From the NCBI GenBank assembly GCA_937923145.1, contig CALAJT010000008.1:1-64000 (forward strand): a stretch of DNA of 64,000 nucleotides, written 5' to 3'. A program made the position numbers and the translations under genes. Origin of the DNA: an uncultured Rubritalea sp. (GTDB lineage: Bacteria > Verrucomicrobiota > Verrucomicrobiia > Verrucomicrobiales > Akkermansiaceae). Numbering within the stretch: the first letter of the stretch is position 1; every line of letters begins with the position of its first letter. Below, piece by piece: positions 45,337 to 53,804 of the stretch. The notes beneath the pieces were generated by a model. That model worked only from the letters and a program-made list of their open reading frames with translations. It was not told the DNA's origin and did not search any database.

Positions 45337-46515
45337 ATGAAATTATTTATTACTATTTTTACCGTCGTATCTAGCTGCATGCTTTTGCCCGCGATAGCTA
45401 AGCCAGGAGCTCCTAAAGTGAAGACTATAGAAATAGGAGCTACTGCTCCTGCATTCAAGCTTCAAGGAGTGGATGATAAGGAATATAGCTTAGATACCTT
45501 CAAGGATTATAAGTATCTGATGGTCATTTTTACATGTAATCACTGCCCGGACGCACGTGCTACATGGGGGAGACTAAATACATTTGCTGCAGAGTATGAG
45601 AAAAAGGGAGTGAAGGTAGTAGCAATCTCAAGTAATTCTCCAGCAGCTCTGATGCTATGGGAGAATGGTTATTCTGAGTTTGGCGATAGTTTTCCTGAAA
45701 TGAAGAAAGTTTCAACGCGCCGTAAGTTTGTATTTCCATACCTCTACGATGGCGACACTCAGGAAGTAGCTAAAGCTTATGGAGCACAAGCTACGCCTCA
45801 TACATTTATCTTTGGACCAGAAAGAAAACTTCTTTATCATGGTCAGTTTGATGACGGCAGAAGAGACCCTGGTCCACCTGCTAACAATACTGCGCAGAAT
45901 AATATCGACGCGCTATTAGCTGGTAAGACAATCGAGAAACCTGTGATGCGAACCTTTGGGTGTTCTACTAAGTGGGCTTGGAAAAAAGACTGGGTGGCTG
46001 ATAAGGAGAAGGAATGGCAAGCACTAGAAGTCTCTGTAGAGGCTGCCGATGTTGCAAAAGTAAAAGAGCTAGCTAATAACAAAACAGGCAAGGTGAGAGT
46101 GATCAATGTTTGGTCAACTACATGTGGTCCATGTGTCGCTGAGTTCCCCGATCTTATTGACACCTACCGTCGTTACCAGAGAAGACCGTTTGATCTTATC
46201 ACCATCTCTACAGATGCTAAGAAAGATGCTGATGCCGTGAAGGCGTTTCTAGTGAAAGAGCATTTGCCAACATCACCTCAATCAGTGAAAGCGATGAAAA
46301 AAGAGGGAAGAACTACTAATAACTATCATTACCAGAGCGATGATTTAGACGCTCTAGCAAACGCTCTAGATCCTAAGTGGACAGGACCGATGCCTCACAC
46401 TGTAGTGATCGCGCCAAACGGCAAAATCCTCTATCGCCACACAGGAGCTTTTGATCCAGTCGAGCTTCGTGCTGAGATTGTCAAGGCGATCGAAGGAATG
46501 TCCGCTGCTGAGTAA
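45337..46515 (+). CDS. Exported protein with two thioredoxin-like domains
   Basis: ATG 45337 gives 392 residues with a signal peptide (MKLFITIFTVVSSCMLLPAI, cleavage near IAKPG). Domain 1 (about 30-175) is redoxin-like with the site FTCNHCPDA. Domain 2 (about 225-390) has VINVWSTTCGPCVAEFPDL, a CxxC of the TlpA type. A link containing a Lys/Glu-rich stretch joins them. The upstream in-frame ATG at 45274 lies inside the tRNA terminator and is rejected. It is probably a periplasmic thiol-disulfide carrier. The two-domain fusion is typical of this phylum. Confidence 0.88.
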   Translation: MKLFITIFTVVSSCMLLPAIAKPGAPKVKTIEIGATAPAFKLQGVDDKEYSLDTFKDYKYLMVIFTCNHCPDARATWGRLNTFAAEYEKKGVKVVAISSNSPAALMLWENGYSEFGDSFPEMKKVSTRRKFVFPYLYDGDTQEVAKAYGAQATPHTFIFGPERKLLYHGQFDDGRRDPGPPANNTAQNNIDALLAGKTIEKPVMRTFGCSTKWAWKKDWVADKEKEWQALEVSVEAADVAKVKELANNKTGKVRVINVWSTTCGPCVAEFPDLIDTYRRYQRRPFDLITISTDAKKDADAVKAFLVKEHLPTSPQSVKAMKKEGRTTNNYHYQSDDLDALANALDPKWTGPMPHTVVIAPNGKILYRHTGAFDPVELRAEIVKAIEGMSAAE

Positions 46516-46524
46516 TTCTTCGAG

Positions 46525-46567
46525 ATAAAAAAATCTCGCATCCTCGGGCTACCCCAAAGATGCGAGA
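46525..46567. terminator. Terminator between convergent genes
   Basis: TCTCGCATC (46534-46542) pairs with GATGCGAGA (46559-46567). The A-run at 46527-46533 gives a U-run on the minus strand, so it ends the hsp20 transcript, and the stem can also act for the thioredoxin-like gene. Confidence 0.78.
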
Positions 46568-46609
46568 CACTTATCCGGCACACACACTTCCTTGACTATG
46601 AAAAATTTG

Positions 46610-46951
46610 TTAATCGAGAATGTCGATTTGTCTAGGTAAGACAGCTTCGTGCTTCGTTATTTCAAGTTTTAGAATGCCATTGCTGAAGCTTGCTTTGGTC
46701 TCAGCCAGATTAAAATCTTGGCTTAGCTCTAGTTCCAAGGAATATTCTTCGCTTAGTTTAGCCTGATTGATGAGTTGCCAATCCTCGGGTATCGAATTTT
46801 TTCTAGTAGCTAAGACTTTAATGGTATTTGCCTCAGTTGTGATCTTGGCATCTTCTTTTAAGACGCCAGGTAGCTCGATTTTGAGAATGACTCCATGGTC
46901 AGTAGTTTCACTAGTATAGTCTGGTCTGATTGTGTTACATTGATTGGTCAT
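46610..46951 (-). CDS. Small heat-shock protein, Hsp20 family
   Basis: The 113-residue alpha-crystallin domain protein has GVILKIELPGVLKEDAKITTE and FSNGILKLEITK as the hallmark beta-strand pair (A-x-x-x-N-G-I-L-x-L form), and a short tail with IDILD. It holds unfolding proteins under stress. It is 28 bp downstream of the other Hsp20 gene and probably cotranscribed. The N-terminal arm is very short. Confidence 0.9.
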   Translation of the reverse strand: MTNQCNTIRPDYTSETTDHGVILKIELPGVLKEDAKITTEANTIKVLATRKNSIPEDWQLINQAKLSEEYSLELELSQDFNLAETKASFSNGILKLEITKHEAVLPRQIDILD

Positions 46952-46979
46952 AATAATTGATTTTCTATAGTTGAATGAT

Positions 46980-47342
46980 TTAGTAAATTTCGATTTGGTG
47001 ATTCACTGGTGTAGTCTCTTCTTTCTTAGGAAGACTTATTTCTAGAACACCGTGTTCAAGTTTCGCATTGATGGCTTCCACTTTGACTTCGTCGCCTAGA
47101 GCGAAGCGGAGAGTCTTTTCTCCTCTCGCTTCGTTATTCGCAGTAAGTGTGAGAGCATCTTTCTCAAACTGAAGTGTAAGATCAGATTTTACATATCCAG
47201 GGAGGTCGATGCGTGTGACCCACCCCTCTGGTGTAGAGAAAAGCTGATGCTTTTTGTCAGGTTGATTGTAGTTAATCTGGGCGATAGCTCCGTTAAGAAT
47301 GCTATTGATTTCGTTGATTAAGTAGTTTGTTGTGTTTCTCAT
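46980..47342 (-). CDS. Small heat-shock protein, Hsp20 family
   Basis: Start ATG 47342 gives 120 residues: MRNTTNYLINEINSIL, then PEGWVTRIDLPGYVKSDLTL and KLEHGVLEISLPKKEE, a complete alpha-crystallin domain, ending in HQIEIY with the I-x-I motif that mediates oligomerisation. The start at 47369 would lie upstream of the transcription start implied by the sigma-54 site and has no better context. It is the first gene of a two-gene hsp20 operon. Confidence 0.9.
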   Translation of the reverse strand: MRNTTNYLINEINSILNGAIAQINYNQPDKKHQLFSTPEGWVTRIDLPGYVKSDLTLQFEKDALTLTANNEARGEKTLRFALGDEVKVEAINAKLEHGVLEISLPKKEETTPVNHQIEIY

Positions 47343-47371
47343 GATAATTATTGGTTTGTTTGGTTTCATTT

Positions 47372-47389
47372 ATGCAACTTGTATGCCAA
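47372..47389 (-). promoter_or_regulatory. Sigma-54 promoter match upstream of hsp20
   Basis: On the minus strand TTGGCATACAAGTTGCA has the GG and GC pairs exactly ten bases apart, as required for a -24/-12 promoter (consensus TGGCACG-N4-TTGC). The implied transcription start is near 47362, about 20 nt before the chosen ATG of the first hsp20 gene. An activator site upstream was not identified. This is a motif match only. Confidence 0.6.
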
Positions 47390-47445
47390 AAAACTATTTG
47401 ATCATTCAATGTGCTTATAATTAAGTTTTTAAGAGTTTTTTGGCA
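47384..47445. repeat. Perfect 12-bp inverted repeat next to the hsp20 promoter
   Basis: TGCCAAAAAACT (47384-47395) is exactly repeated in reverse complement as AGTTTTTTGGCA (47434-47445) with 38 bp between. The left arm contains the -24 box of the sigma-54 match. It could be an operator or part of an activator site, or a stem in a transcript. Confidence 0.6.
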
Positions 47446-47528
47446 GTTGAATTGATTTGATGTTTGGGTAATATTGGCACGTGTGTGTCATTTTGTCGTG
47501 ACTAAGTGTCTCAATTAATAAAGTTGTA

Positions 47529-47554
47529 TTGACAGTAAATAAAATTTGTATAAT
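47529..47554 (+). promoter_or_regulatory. Sigma-70-like promoter elements, short spacing
   Basis: TTGACA (47529-47534) and TATAAT (47549-47554) precede the PEP-CTERM gene start by few bases. The spacer is only 14 bp, which is short for a housekeeping sigma factor. Individual boxes are perfect but the spacing argues against function as a pair. Confidence 0.3.
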
Positions 47555-47562
47555 GTATCTAT

Positions 47563-48564
47563 ATGATGAACACTGTCATCCCCAAAAGATTATTAAGATT
47601 AGGCGTTGTAGCTTTTTTTACACAAGGTCTGAGCTCAGCGAACGATGTTTCAAATCACAGTGCAGAAACCAATGATCGTTTCAAGAATGATGCTTCCTTA
47701 ATCTCAGGTAACTATGATTTATCAGGGATCGGAAGAACAGCTGATGGCAACTGGGCTACGAGAATTGGCGATAATTTTTTCCTCTCAGCGAACCATTTTC
47801 ATTCTGGTGTTGGAGAAGATGTGACATTCCATTCCTCTAATGATCCATCTGGACCTAGCTATACCTATGCAACTGCTGGTGGCATGGCAATATCTGGAAC
47901 GGATATTTGGCTTGGGTATTTTAATGAATCAATAGACAGCTCGATAAAGACGTATAGCTACAATACTACGAATGCGAATAGTCTGGCTGACACAGGAGTC
48001 GCGAATGCAGATGTGCTCATGTTTGGCAACAGCCGCACAGGCAATGCTTATGGTGGTGTTGGTAGGACTAGGAATTTTGCAGTGGCGCAAAACCAGGCGG
48101 AGTCATGGCTAGAGGAGGGGACTACCGGGGTAAATGTGGCTGGAGTTACAAATAATTTTTCGAGCGGATCACCATTTGATCAGCTGGTAACCTTTAAAAA
48201 TGAAAGTGGTGATACAGTGCACTCATTTCAAACTTATGAAGGGCAGCTTCAAAGTGGAGACTCTGGCAGCCCTTTGATGTCATTTGCTGGTAATGAACTC
48301 ATTCTTCAAGGTCTAGCTTATTCAATAGCCACCCAAAACGGTGGGTTAACAGGAAACTTTATTGATACGTTTGGACCAAGTCCTGCCCCTGATCCATTCG
48401 AGCAAAGAGTGACTTCTTTTTATTCTTACTTAGGGTCATACGACACTGGTATTCAATCTGCTATTAAAAATACTCCTCCACCTACAACGGTTCCTGAACC
48501 GAGTTCATCGCTTTTGTTGGCTTTGGGAGCAGTAGGTTTTTTTCTAAAGAGAAAGAGAGCTTAA
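47563..48564 (+). CDS. PEP-CTERM trypsin-like serine protease
   Basis: The 333-residue protein has an N-terminal signal (RLLRLGVVAFFTQGLSSA) and a trypsin-like fold: catalytic His in FFLSANHFHSG, an Asp in SGTDIWLGYF or the following strand, and the Ser in QLQSGDSGSPLM. The C terminus is VPEPSSSLLLALGAVGFFLK and then RKRA, a PEP-CTERM sorting signal for exosortase processing. It would be displayed at or released from the surface. The exosortase gene is not in the window. Assignment of the catalytic Asp is uncertain. Confidence 0.85.
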   Translation: MMNTVIPKRLLRLGVVAFFTQGLSSANDVSNHSAETNDRFKNDASLISGNYDLSGIGRTADGNWATRIGDNFFLSANHFHSGVGEDVTFHSSNDPSGPSYTYATAGGMAISGTDIWLGYFNESIDSSIKTYSYNTTNANSLADTGVANADVLMFGNSRTGNAYGGVGRTRNFAVAQNQAESWLEEGTTGVNVAGVTNNFSSGSPFDQLVTFKNESGDTVHSFQTYEGQLQSGDSGSPLMSFAGNELILQGLAYSIATQNGGLTGNFIDTFGPSPAPDPFEQRVTSFYSYLGSYDTGIQSAIKNTPPPTTVPEPSSSLLLALGAVGFFLKRKRA

Positions 48565-48721
48565 CTTATATTGCTGTTATCTTCTATCCAGTCTCTGCAA
48601 TTCATCTTTCTGCGATTTTTGCGGTGTTGCATTTGTCACAGCTGCTTAGGAGTGAGTGGTTTCTCAAATGTTTCAGCACGTCCCTCATGATCGAGCCTAG
48701 TGGCTTAATCTCGGCTATTAT
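48565..48721. other. Short intergenic region
   Basis: Nothing recognisable beyond possible weak hairpins is seen between the protease gene and the RtcB remnant, which are convergent. Confidence 0.3.
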
Positions 48722-50207
48722 TTAAGCTAGCTCGTATTTTTCTAATTGATTACGCACAGTCTGAGCTGGTTTATATCCTAAAGGAGTCTCAGTGATGTCA
48801 GATCTTCCTTGGAACCATCGGACTTCTAGCCCTTCACTTGCCTTTGCTAGATCCTGTTCCAAAAGCTTTTGATCAAAGCCAATTTTCTTTGACTTCGTAT
48901 AGCGATCCAAGACTGCTCTTCGTGTCTTATTCCTTCCTGCTCCATGCGGAGAAAAGCTGAGATACTTAGATTGATTAGAACCTAGCGTCAGTAGTATTGG
49001 CTCTGCCGTATTAAGAGGGATTAATCCCAGTAGTGGCGACCTTTCATTATCTCGCCATGCAGGTTTAGCTCCTTTTCCATGTAGGAATTGATCACCATAT
49101 TTCCAGACGAAGTTGTGTTCATTGCCACTCTCTGCAGCGCATTCGTTATCTATTGATTTTAAGAAATTATGGTGAATGCATAGGTGATTAGCCTTAGTCC
49201 ACCGACTCACATATTGAAGAGTGTCCCAATAGTCAGTGCCTTGTTTAGTATCCATACTTAGCCAAGCAGCTTCATCTGCTATTCCTCTAGCGAATTACCT
49301 AGTCTGCTTGATAGCCGCTGCTAGTCCACGTGTATAGAGCGTTGCACCTAGGCTTCTTGAGCCATGGTGAGTGACTAATACATACCAGTGTTTTCTATCT
49401 AACAGACTATTAGTTAAATCAGAAAAATTATTCTCTGCTAGAGTGTTAATGAGTTCGTAGTAACTTCGATTTCTCCTAAGAAAGCAAAATGATTTCCATC
49501 ACCTTGGTCTGCTAAATGGCTAGCGGCTGTTGCTTTGAGACCTGTTAAGAATGGATTGCTCCAGACCTGTTCCTCAAGTATAGGGTGGTAAACTTGATCT
49601 TTCTTATCTCTACCCCTACTGGACCAAATCTGGTCTCCTTCATTAGTGTATCGATTTGTTCCGCTGCGGTCAGCTCTGTATGGTAAAAGCTAGCGTGAAG
49701 TGAGCAGCAAATATCTGCACTGTGGGCTGCTGGAATAATAGCATTCTCCACAGAGATAGCTCCACCTACTGGCATCGATGCGGGTGCTGAGCCAGCAGGG
49801 CAGGCGTCAGGCATTAGTGCTCCAGCACTGACCACTGGACAGCGAAGTAGTTCGGTGATTTGTTTGGTCGCCTTGTTAAGATTCTTTATCTCATCTTTCG
49901 TTTCTGCCTCGATTGCCAGCTCTAGTGGGGCTGGTTCATCCCGCATTTGAAGTGAGGCATGTTGATCTGGAAAATCTCGCTTCAGTAATTTGAAGAGATA
50001 TTTCGTAGTAGTAGCGCTCTTGTTTCCGATCAGTGTGAGTGCGTGTAAGTAGGTATGATCTAGCTCGGCATTATCTTGCCAGCCAGCATCGATTAGTTGT
50101 TGTCTTGTAAATTTCAAAATAAATAACTCTGTTAGATTAGTCGGACTAGAGATTGTCTCTTTTAAAAAGTCCTGGAAAATAGGCATGAAAATACCCTGCA
50201 CGGTCAA
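48722..50207 (-). pseudogene. RtcB-family RNA ligase homologue with three frame breaks
   Basis: Read from right to left, the frame gives an RtcB-like N-terminal half (ALMPDACPAGSAPASMPVGG, then SVENAIIPAAHSADICCSL with the metal-binding Asp and Cys). It is then broken near 49600-49612 (continuing KKDQVYHPILEEQVWSNPFL), near 49455-49470 (continuing NNFSDLTNSLLDRKHWYVLV, then THHGSRSLGA) and near 49285-49300 (continuing ARGIADEAAWLSMDT). The last part contains SPHGAGRNKTRRA, whose His is the guanylate acceptor in RtcB. Together about 480 residues would be intact. The gene is clearly inactivated. Intact RtcB repairs RNA ends. Confidence 0.85.
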
Positions 50208-50352
50208 ATGAGCAGGGTGGATTAGGCTATCTAAGAATGATTATGTTGTTCTAACAGATCGACAATACACCTCTACACAAATTGCTGTGCGAGTTGATAA
50301 GTGTTGATATGTAGTTGCTTGTGCATAATTTCTTAGTATGTCAGATTACAAA

Positions 50353-50547
50353 TTAGTCAATTAATTTTGGAAAATAGCTTTCTAACAGTTTTTTAAATAA
50401 AGTATAGAAAAAGAAGAGTAGGGCGGCACCAAGAGCTGTATAAAATTCTTTGCCTATCATTTCACGAATACTAAAGTAGTTACAAATTAGAGAGTAAAGA
50501 AATGTTATTCCGTGGGCTAGTATTATACTAAATAGAACTTGTATCAC
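50353..50547 (-). CDS. Small two-helix membrane protein, doubtful
   Basis: The 64-residue frame has two hydrophobic helices (VLFSIILAHGITFLYSLICN and YTALGAALLFFFYTLFKKLL) and overlaps the 3' end of the hydrolase gene by 20 bp. Composition fits a membrane protein, but no homologue is known to me and it could be a chance ORF in an AT-rich region. Confidence 0.4.
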   Translation of the reverse strand: MIQVLFSIILAHGITFLYSLICNYFSIREMIGKEFYTALGAALLFFFYTLFKKLLESYFPKLID

Positions 50548-51409
50548 TAGCTTCTTCTATCGTTCTCTCAATGATTCTCTTATATGTATCTATCCGGCGA
50601 TCACGAAAGATAGGCATACTGCAGCGACGAGAGTTGATAGCTTCTAAATCGATGTCCGCAAAGACGATGGAGTTTTCTGTCTCAGCACCTTCGGCAATAA
50701 TAGTGCCTGCTGGATCTGCTACTAATGATCGTCCCCAGTATTCCATGCAATCTTCTATTCCTACTCGGTTAACCGCTGCAACATAGCAACAATTACTGAT
50801 AGCATGAGAGCGGAGGATAGTTTTCCAAGTATCGTGCTGAACATCGCCATCGTCACTAATATTGTCAATATGACATCCTTCTGTAGTAGGATAAACAATG
50901 ATATCAGCACCCTTCAAAGCATTGATTCTCGCCGCTTCAGTAAACCACTGATCCCATGAGATAAGAACACCGATTTTTCCGAACATAGTATCCGCTACTA
51001 GGTAACCTTCCTCTCCTTGAGTAAAGTAGAATTTCTGTTCGGAGGTTGCGTCTTGAGATATATGTTGTTGACGGTATTTTCCGAGCAAGCTTCCATCAGC
51101 ATTTAACACAACTGCTGTATTATGGTAGATGCCTTTAGTACGCTTTTCAAACAGGCTGGCTATAATCACGACACCAAGCTCAGAAGCTAATTCTCCGAGT
51201 TGATGGGTTAATTCCCCAGGGACTTCTACTGCATGTTGGAATGCTTCGGCCGACTGTTTGATGCAGAAATATTCTGTAGTGAAGAGTTCTTGGGTGCAGA
51301 TAATCTGTGCCCCTCCATCTGCTGCTTTGATGATTGCTTTCTTCGTGCTGTCAATATTGAGCTGCGGGTCGTTGCTAGATTTGAGCTGTAGTAATGCTAT
51401 TCTGGGCAT
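50528..51409 (-). CDS. Carbamoylputrescine-amidase-like protein lacking catalytic Lys and Cys
   Basis: The 293-residue nitrilase-fold protein follows AguB closely (ICTQELFTTEYFCIKQS with catalytic Glu41, KFYFTQGEEGYL, SWDQWFTEAARINALKGADI). However, in place of the family sequence KYRK-x-HIP it reads KYRQQHIS, with Q114 where the catalytic Lys is expected. The ICWDQW motif is ISWDQW with Ser151 replacing the catalytic Cys (codon TCA, 50957-50959). It is therefore either a pseudoenzyme or an early stage of decay. The frame is intact. Agmatine deiminase is not a neighbour. Confidence 0.8.
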   Translation of the reverse strand: MPRIALLQLKSSNDPQLNIDSTKKAIIKAADGGAQIICTQELFTTEYFCIKQSAEAFQHAVEVPGELTHQLGELASELGVVIIASLFEKRTKGIYHNTAVVLNADGSLLGKYRQQHISQDATSEQKFYFTQGEEGYLVADTMFGKIGVLISWDQWFTEAARINALKGADIIVYPTTEGCHIDNISDDGDVQHDTWKTILRSHAISNCCYVAAVNRVGIEDCMEYWGRSLVADPAGTIIAEGAETENSIVFADIDLEAINSRRCSMPIFRDRRIDTYKRIIERTIEEASDTSSI

Positions 51410-51555
51410 TGGTATATAGTGTTGATGGAGGGTAAAACTTATGACTTGGCGACGTTATCACAAAAAATAGTTAAGGAAAGTGAAATTTCTTTGATTTATC
51501 GCTGGTCAAGCGACTTCTAAAAAGGTAAACAAAGCTTAACTAATTAGTTTTACAC

Positions 51556-53532
51556 ATGATAACATACGAAAGAGAGCAACAACAAACCATACCTGACTCA
51601 GAGGTCATCATCGTAGGAATCGGTGGTGCAGGGGCAAATGTAATCGATAGAGTCGCACTAGATGGCATGGAGAATGCCCAGCAGCTAGCGCTCAATACAG
51701 ACACCAGAACGCTTAGCAGAACAGTAGCTAAACAGAAAATTCAGATGGGTAGCAAGCTCACACGAGGACTAGGCTGTGGTGGTGATCCAGAGTTAGGTCT
51801 ACAAGCTGCAATGGAAGTAGAAGATGAGATCCGTGATGCACTCAGAGGTCATAAGATGGTCTTTGTCTGTGTAGGTTTAGGAGGAGGGACGGGCTCAGGA
51901 GCAGCTCCACTAGTGACCCGTATTGCGCGGGAGCTAGGAGCATTTGTAGTAGTATTTGGTACAATGCCATTTAATTTTGAAGGAAGACGCAGAAGAGAAC
52001 AGGCGGAGACATCATTGAATGAACTTTCAGTGCTAGCGAACGCTCTAGTAACTTTTGATAATGGAAGAATGGGTGAACTAGTACTCGCATCACAGGGAAT
52101 TCACGAAGCATTTGCTGCTGCTGATAATATGATCAGTGAAAGCATCCGTGCAGTGACGCGCTTAGTGATCAAGCCAGGCTTGGTAAATGTTGGTCTTGAT
52201 GATTTGATGAGTTCTTTACGTGCTACACGTTCACGCTGTTTGTTTGGTTCTGGTATCGCTACTGGCGAAAACCGTAGTCAGACAGCATTAAAAAATGCGA
52301 TGAATAGCCCTTTATTAGATAAAGGTAGACTATTGAAAAACACTCAGACGGCACTCGTACATGTATGTGGTGGTCCTGAGATGACGCTTTATGAAGTAGA
52401 ACTACTCATGAGAGAACTTTCTAAGACGGTGCCTAAAGATGCACATATTTTATTCGGGGCTGCTGTGGATGACTCCATGGGAGATAGCCTCAGTGTGACT
52501 ATCATTAGCTCGCTTCCTGAGGAGCATGTGATCGTGAATGAGAGCGAAGAAATCGAAGCGGCAAAAAAGCCCAAAAAGCCAGAGGCTAAAAATGTAGCGA
52601 GCACTAAAGCTCAGTCTACGCCTGTGGCTAAAAAACTAGCAGCTGCTACAGCAGTAAGTCATTTAACACCTCTACCAGCACCGGTAGCTAAAACAGCAGC
52701 TAAAGCAATTGTTAAGCCTGATGTGAAAAATGAGGTCGATCTTCCAGCGGTCAAAGTTGAGAAAGAAATCGAACCTGCAGTAGCTCCTGAACGTATCGAG
52801 CCTGAGAAGGACAAGGAGCCAGAAGTAGTCGATAAAGTCGTAGAATCTATATTTGAACCTGAGGAAAAAATTATTGAGCCAGAACAGGATCAAGAGGAAG
52901 CCAAAGAGGAAGAGGAAGATCTTGAACCGTTTGCCGAACAAGTAGAGGAACCTGAGGAACAGGAGGTAGAAGAAGAAGGTGAATCCAAAGCTGAGCAAGA
53001 GGAGGAAGAACCCGAGGAGGAGAGCATTCCAGAACCTACTCCCGAACCTGTCAAAAAGCGCAGAGGCATTTTTGGTTCACGAAAAGACCAAAAAGTAGAC
53101 GATACTGATACTGATACTGAGATTGAGCCTGAGGAAGAAGAAATAGTGGTAGATCCACCCGTTTCTAACGCACCTCCACCACCTGTAGTTAAAGAAGTAG
53201 AAAGCCAACCACAAGCTAAGATTAAACTGGAAGTCGAAGAGCCTGAAATCGAGGAACCTGAGGAGGAAAAAACTCCAGAGCAAGATCCTGATCCTGATCC
53301 TGAGGAAGAAACAGAGGTCAAACTCATCGATGAGGAAGTTGATGTTGAAGTAGAAGAGGTAATCACCAAAAAAACTACTCGTGTAAGAGCTAGCAAAACG
53401 ACTACTTCAGATACAGAGCAAGGCGAGCTTCTATTAGATGGCGGACCTAGAGGGAAATTCGAAGGCGAAGCTCCTAATATAGTAGACGGAGAAGACTTAG
53501 ACATCCCTCCATTCTTGAGAAAGAGACGTTAG
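51556..53532 (+). CDS. ftsZ: Cell division GTPase FtsZ with long acidic tail
   Basis: The tubulin-like domain (about 15-330) has VGIGGAGANVIDR, the tubulin signature VGLGGGTGSGAAPLV (GGGTGSG 109-115) and FNFEGRRRREQA. The T7 loop reads NVGLDD (211-216) instead of N-L-D-F-A-D; the second catalytic Asp (216) is kept and the first is Gly. Residues about 330-640 are a disordered, Glu/Pro/Lys-rich tail with repeated EEPE and DTDTDTE or DPDPDPE tracts. The end DIPPFLRKRR is the conserved C-terminal peptide for FtsA/ZipA-type partners. It stands alone without ftsA or ftsQ. It forms the division ring. Confidence 0.94.
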   Translation: MITYEREQQQTIPDSEVIIVGIGGAGANVIDRVALDGMENAQQLALNTDTRTLSRTVAKQKIQMGSKLTRGLGCGGDPELGLQAAMEVEDEIRDALRGHKMVFVCVGLGGGTGSGAAPLVTRIARELGAFVVVFGTMPFNFEGRRRREQAETSLNELSVLANALVTFDNGRMGELVLASQGIHEAFAAADNMISESIRAVTRLVIKPGLVNVGLDDLMSSLRATRSRCLFGSGIATGENRSQTALKNAMNSPLLDKGRLLKNTQTALVHVCGGPEMTLYEVELLMRELSKTVPKDAHILFGAAVDDSMGDSLSVTIISSLPEEHVIVNESEEIEAAKKPKKPEAKNVASTKAQSTPVAKKLAAATAVSHLTPLPAPVAKTAAKAIVKPDVKNEVDLPAVKVEKEIEPAVAPERIEPEKDKEPEVVDKVVESIFEPEEKIIEPEQDQEEAKEEEEDLEPFAEQVEEPEEQEVEEEGESKAEQEEEEPEEESIPEPTPEPVKKRRGIFGSRKDQKVDDTDTDTEIEPEEEEIVVDPPVSNAPPPPVVKEVESQPQAKIKLEVEEPEIEEPEEEKTPEQDPDPDPEEETEVKLIDEEVDVEVEEVITKKTTRVRASKTTTSDTEQGELLLDGGPRGKFEGEAPNIVDGEDLDIPPFLRKRR

Positions 53533-53555
53533 TTTTTTAGATCACTTTTCAGAGT

Positions 53556-53588
53556 TTTTCGTCAGCCATTGACGAAAAGCTTTGTCTT
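53556..53588 (+). terminator. Terminator after ftsZ
   Basis: TTTTCGTCA (53556-53564) pairs with TGACGAAAA (53570-53578) around a GCCAT loop, and a partly T-rich tract follows. It is 24 bp after the ftsZ stop. Confidence 0.65.
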
Positions 53589-53804
53589 TTGATCCTGTAG
53601 GTGTTTTGAGAAACTTAGGGTGTTTAACCGAGAATTTTCTCAGATTTGGCAATAGAAGTTTGAAATTTCCTTTGGCAATTTCTTAATCTTGAGCCCCTCT
53701 AAACTATGCGTAAATCATGGCTATAATTGGAAATCATTTTGAGTGAAATATTCCATAGCTACTGGTAAAATAAGTCTAGAGTGAGGATTTATTCGTCACT
53801 AAAC

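Noticed and set aside
47474-47481. Second sigma-54 -24 box TTGGCACG before the protease gene
   Set aside because: The GC pair expected ten bases after GG is absent (TC at 47488-47489).
50528-51409. Functional N-carbamoylputrescine amidase
   Set aside because: Catalytic Lys and Cys are replaced by Gln and Ser, so enzymatic activity is not assumed.
52890-53504. 204-residue Ser-rich ORF opposite ftsZ
   Set aside because: It is the reverse frame of the Glu-rich FtsZ tail and has no independent signals.
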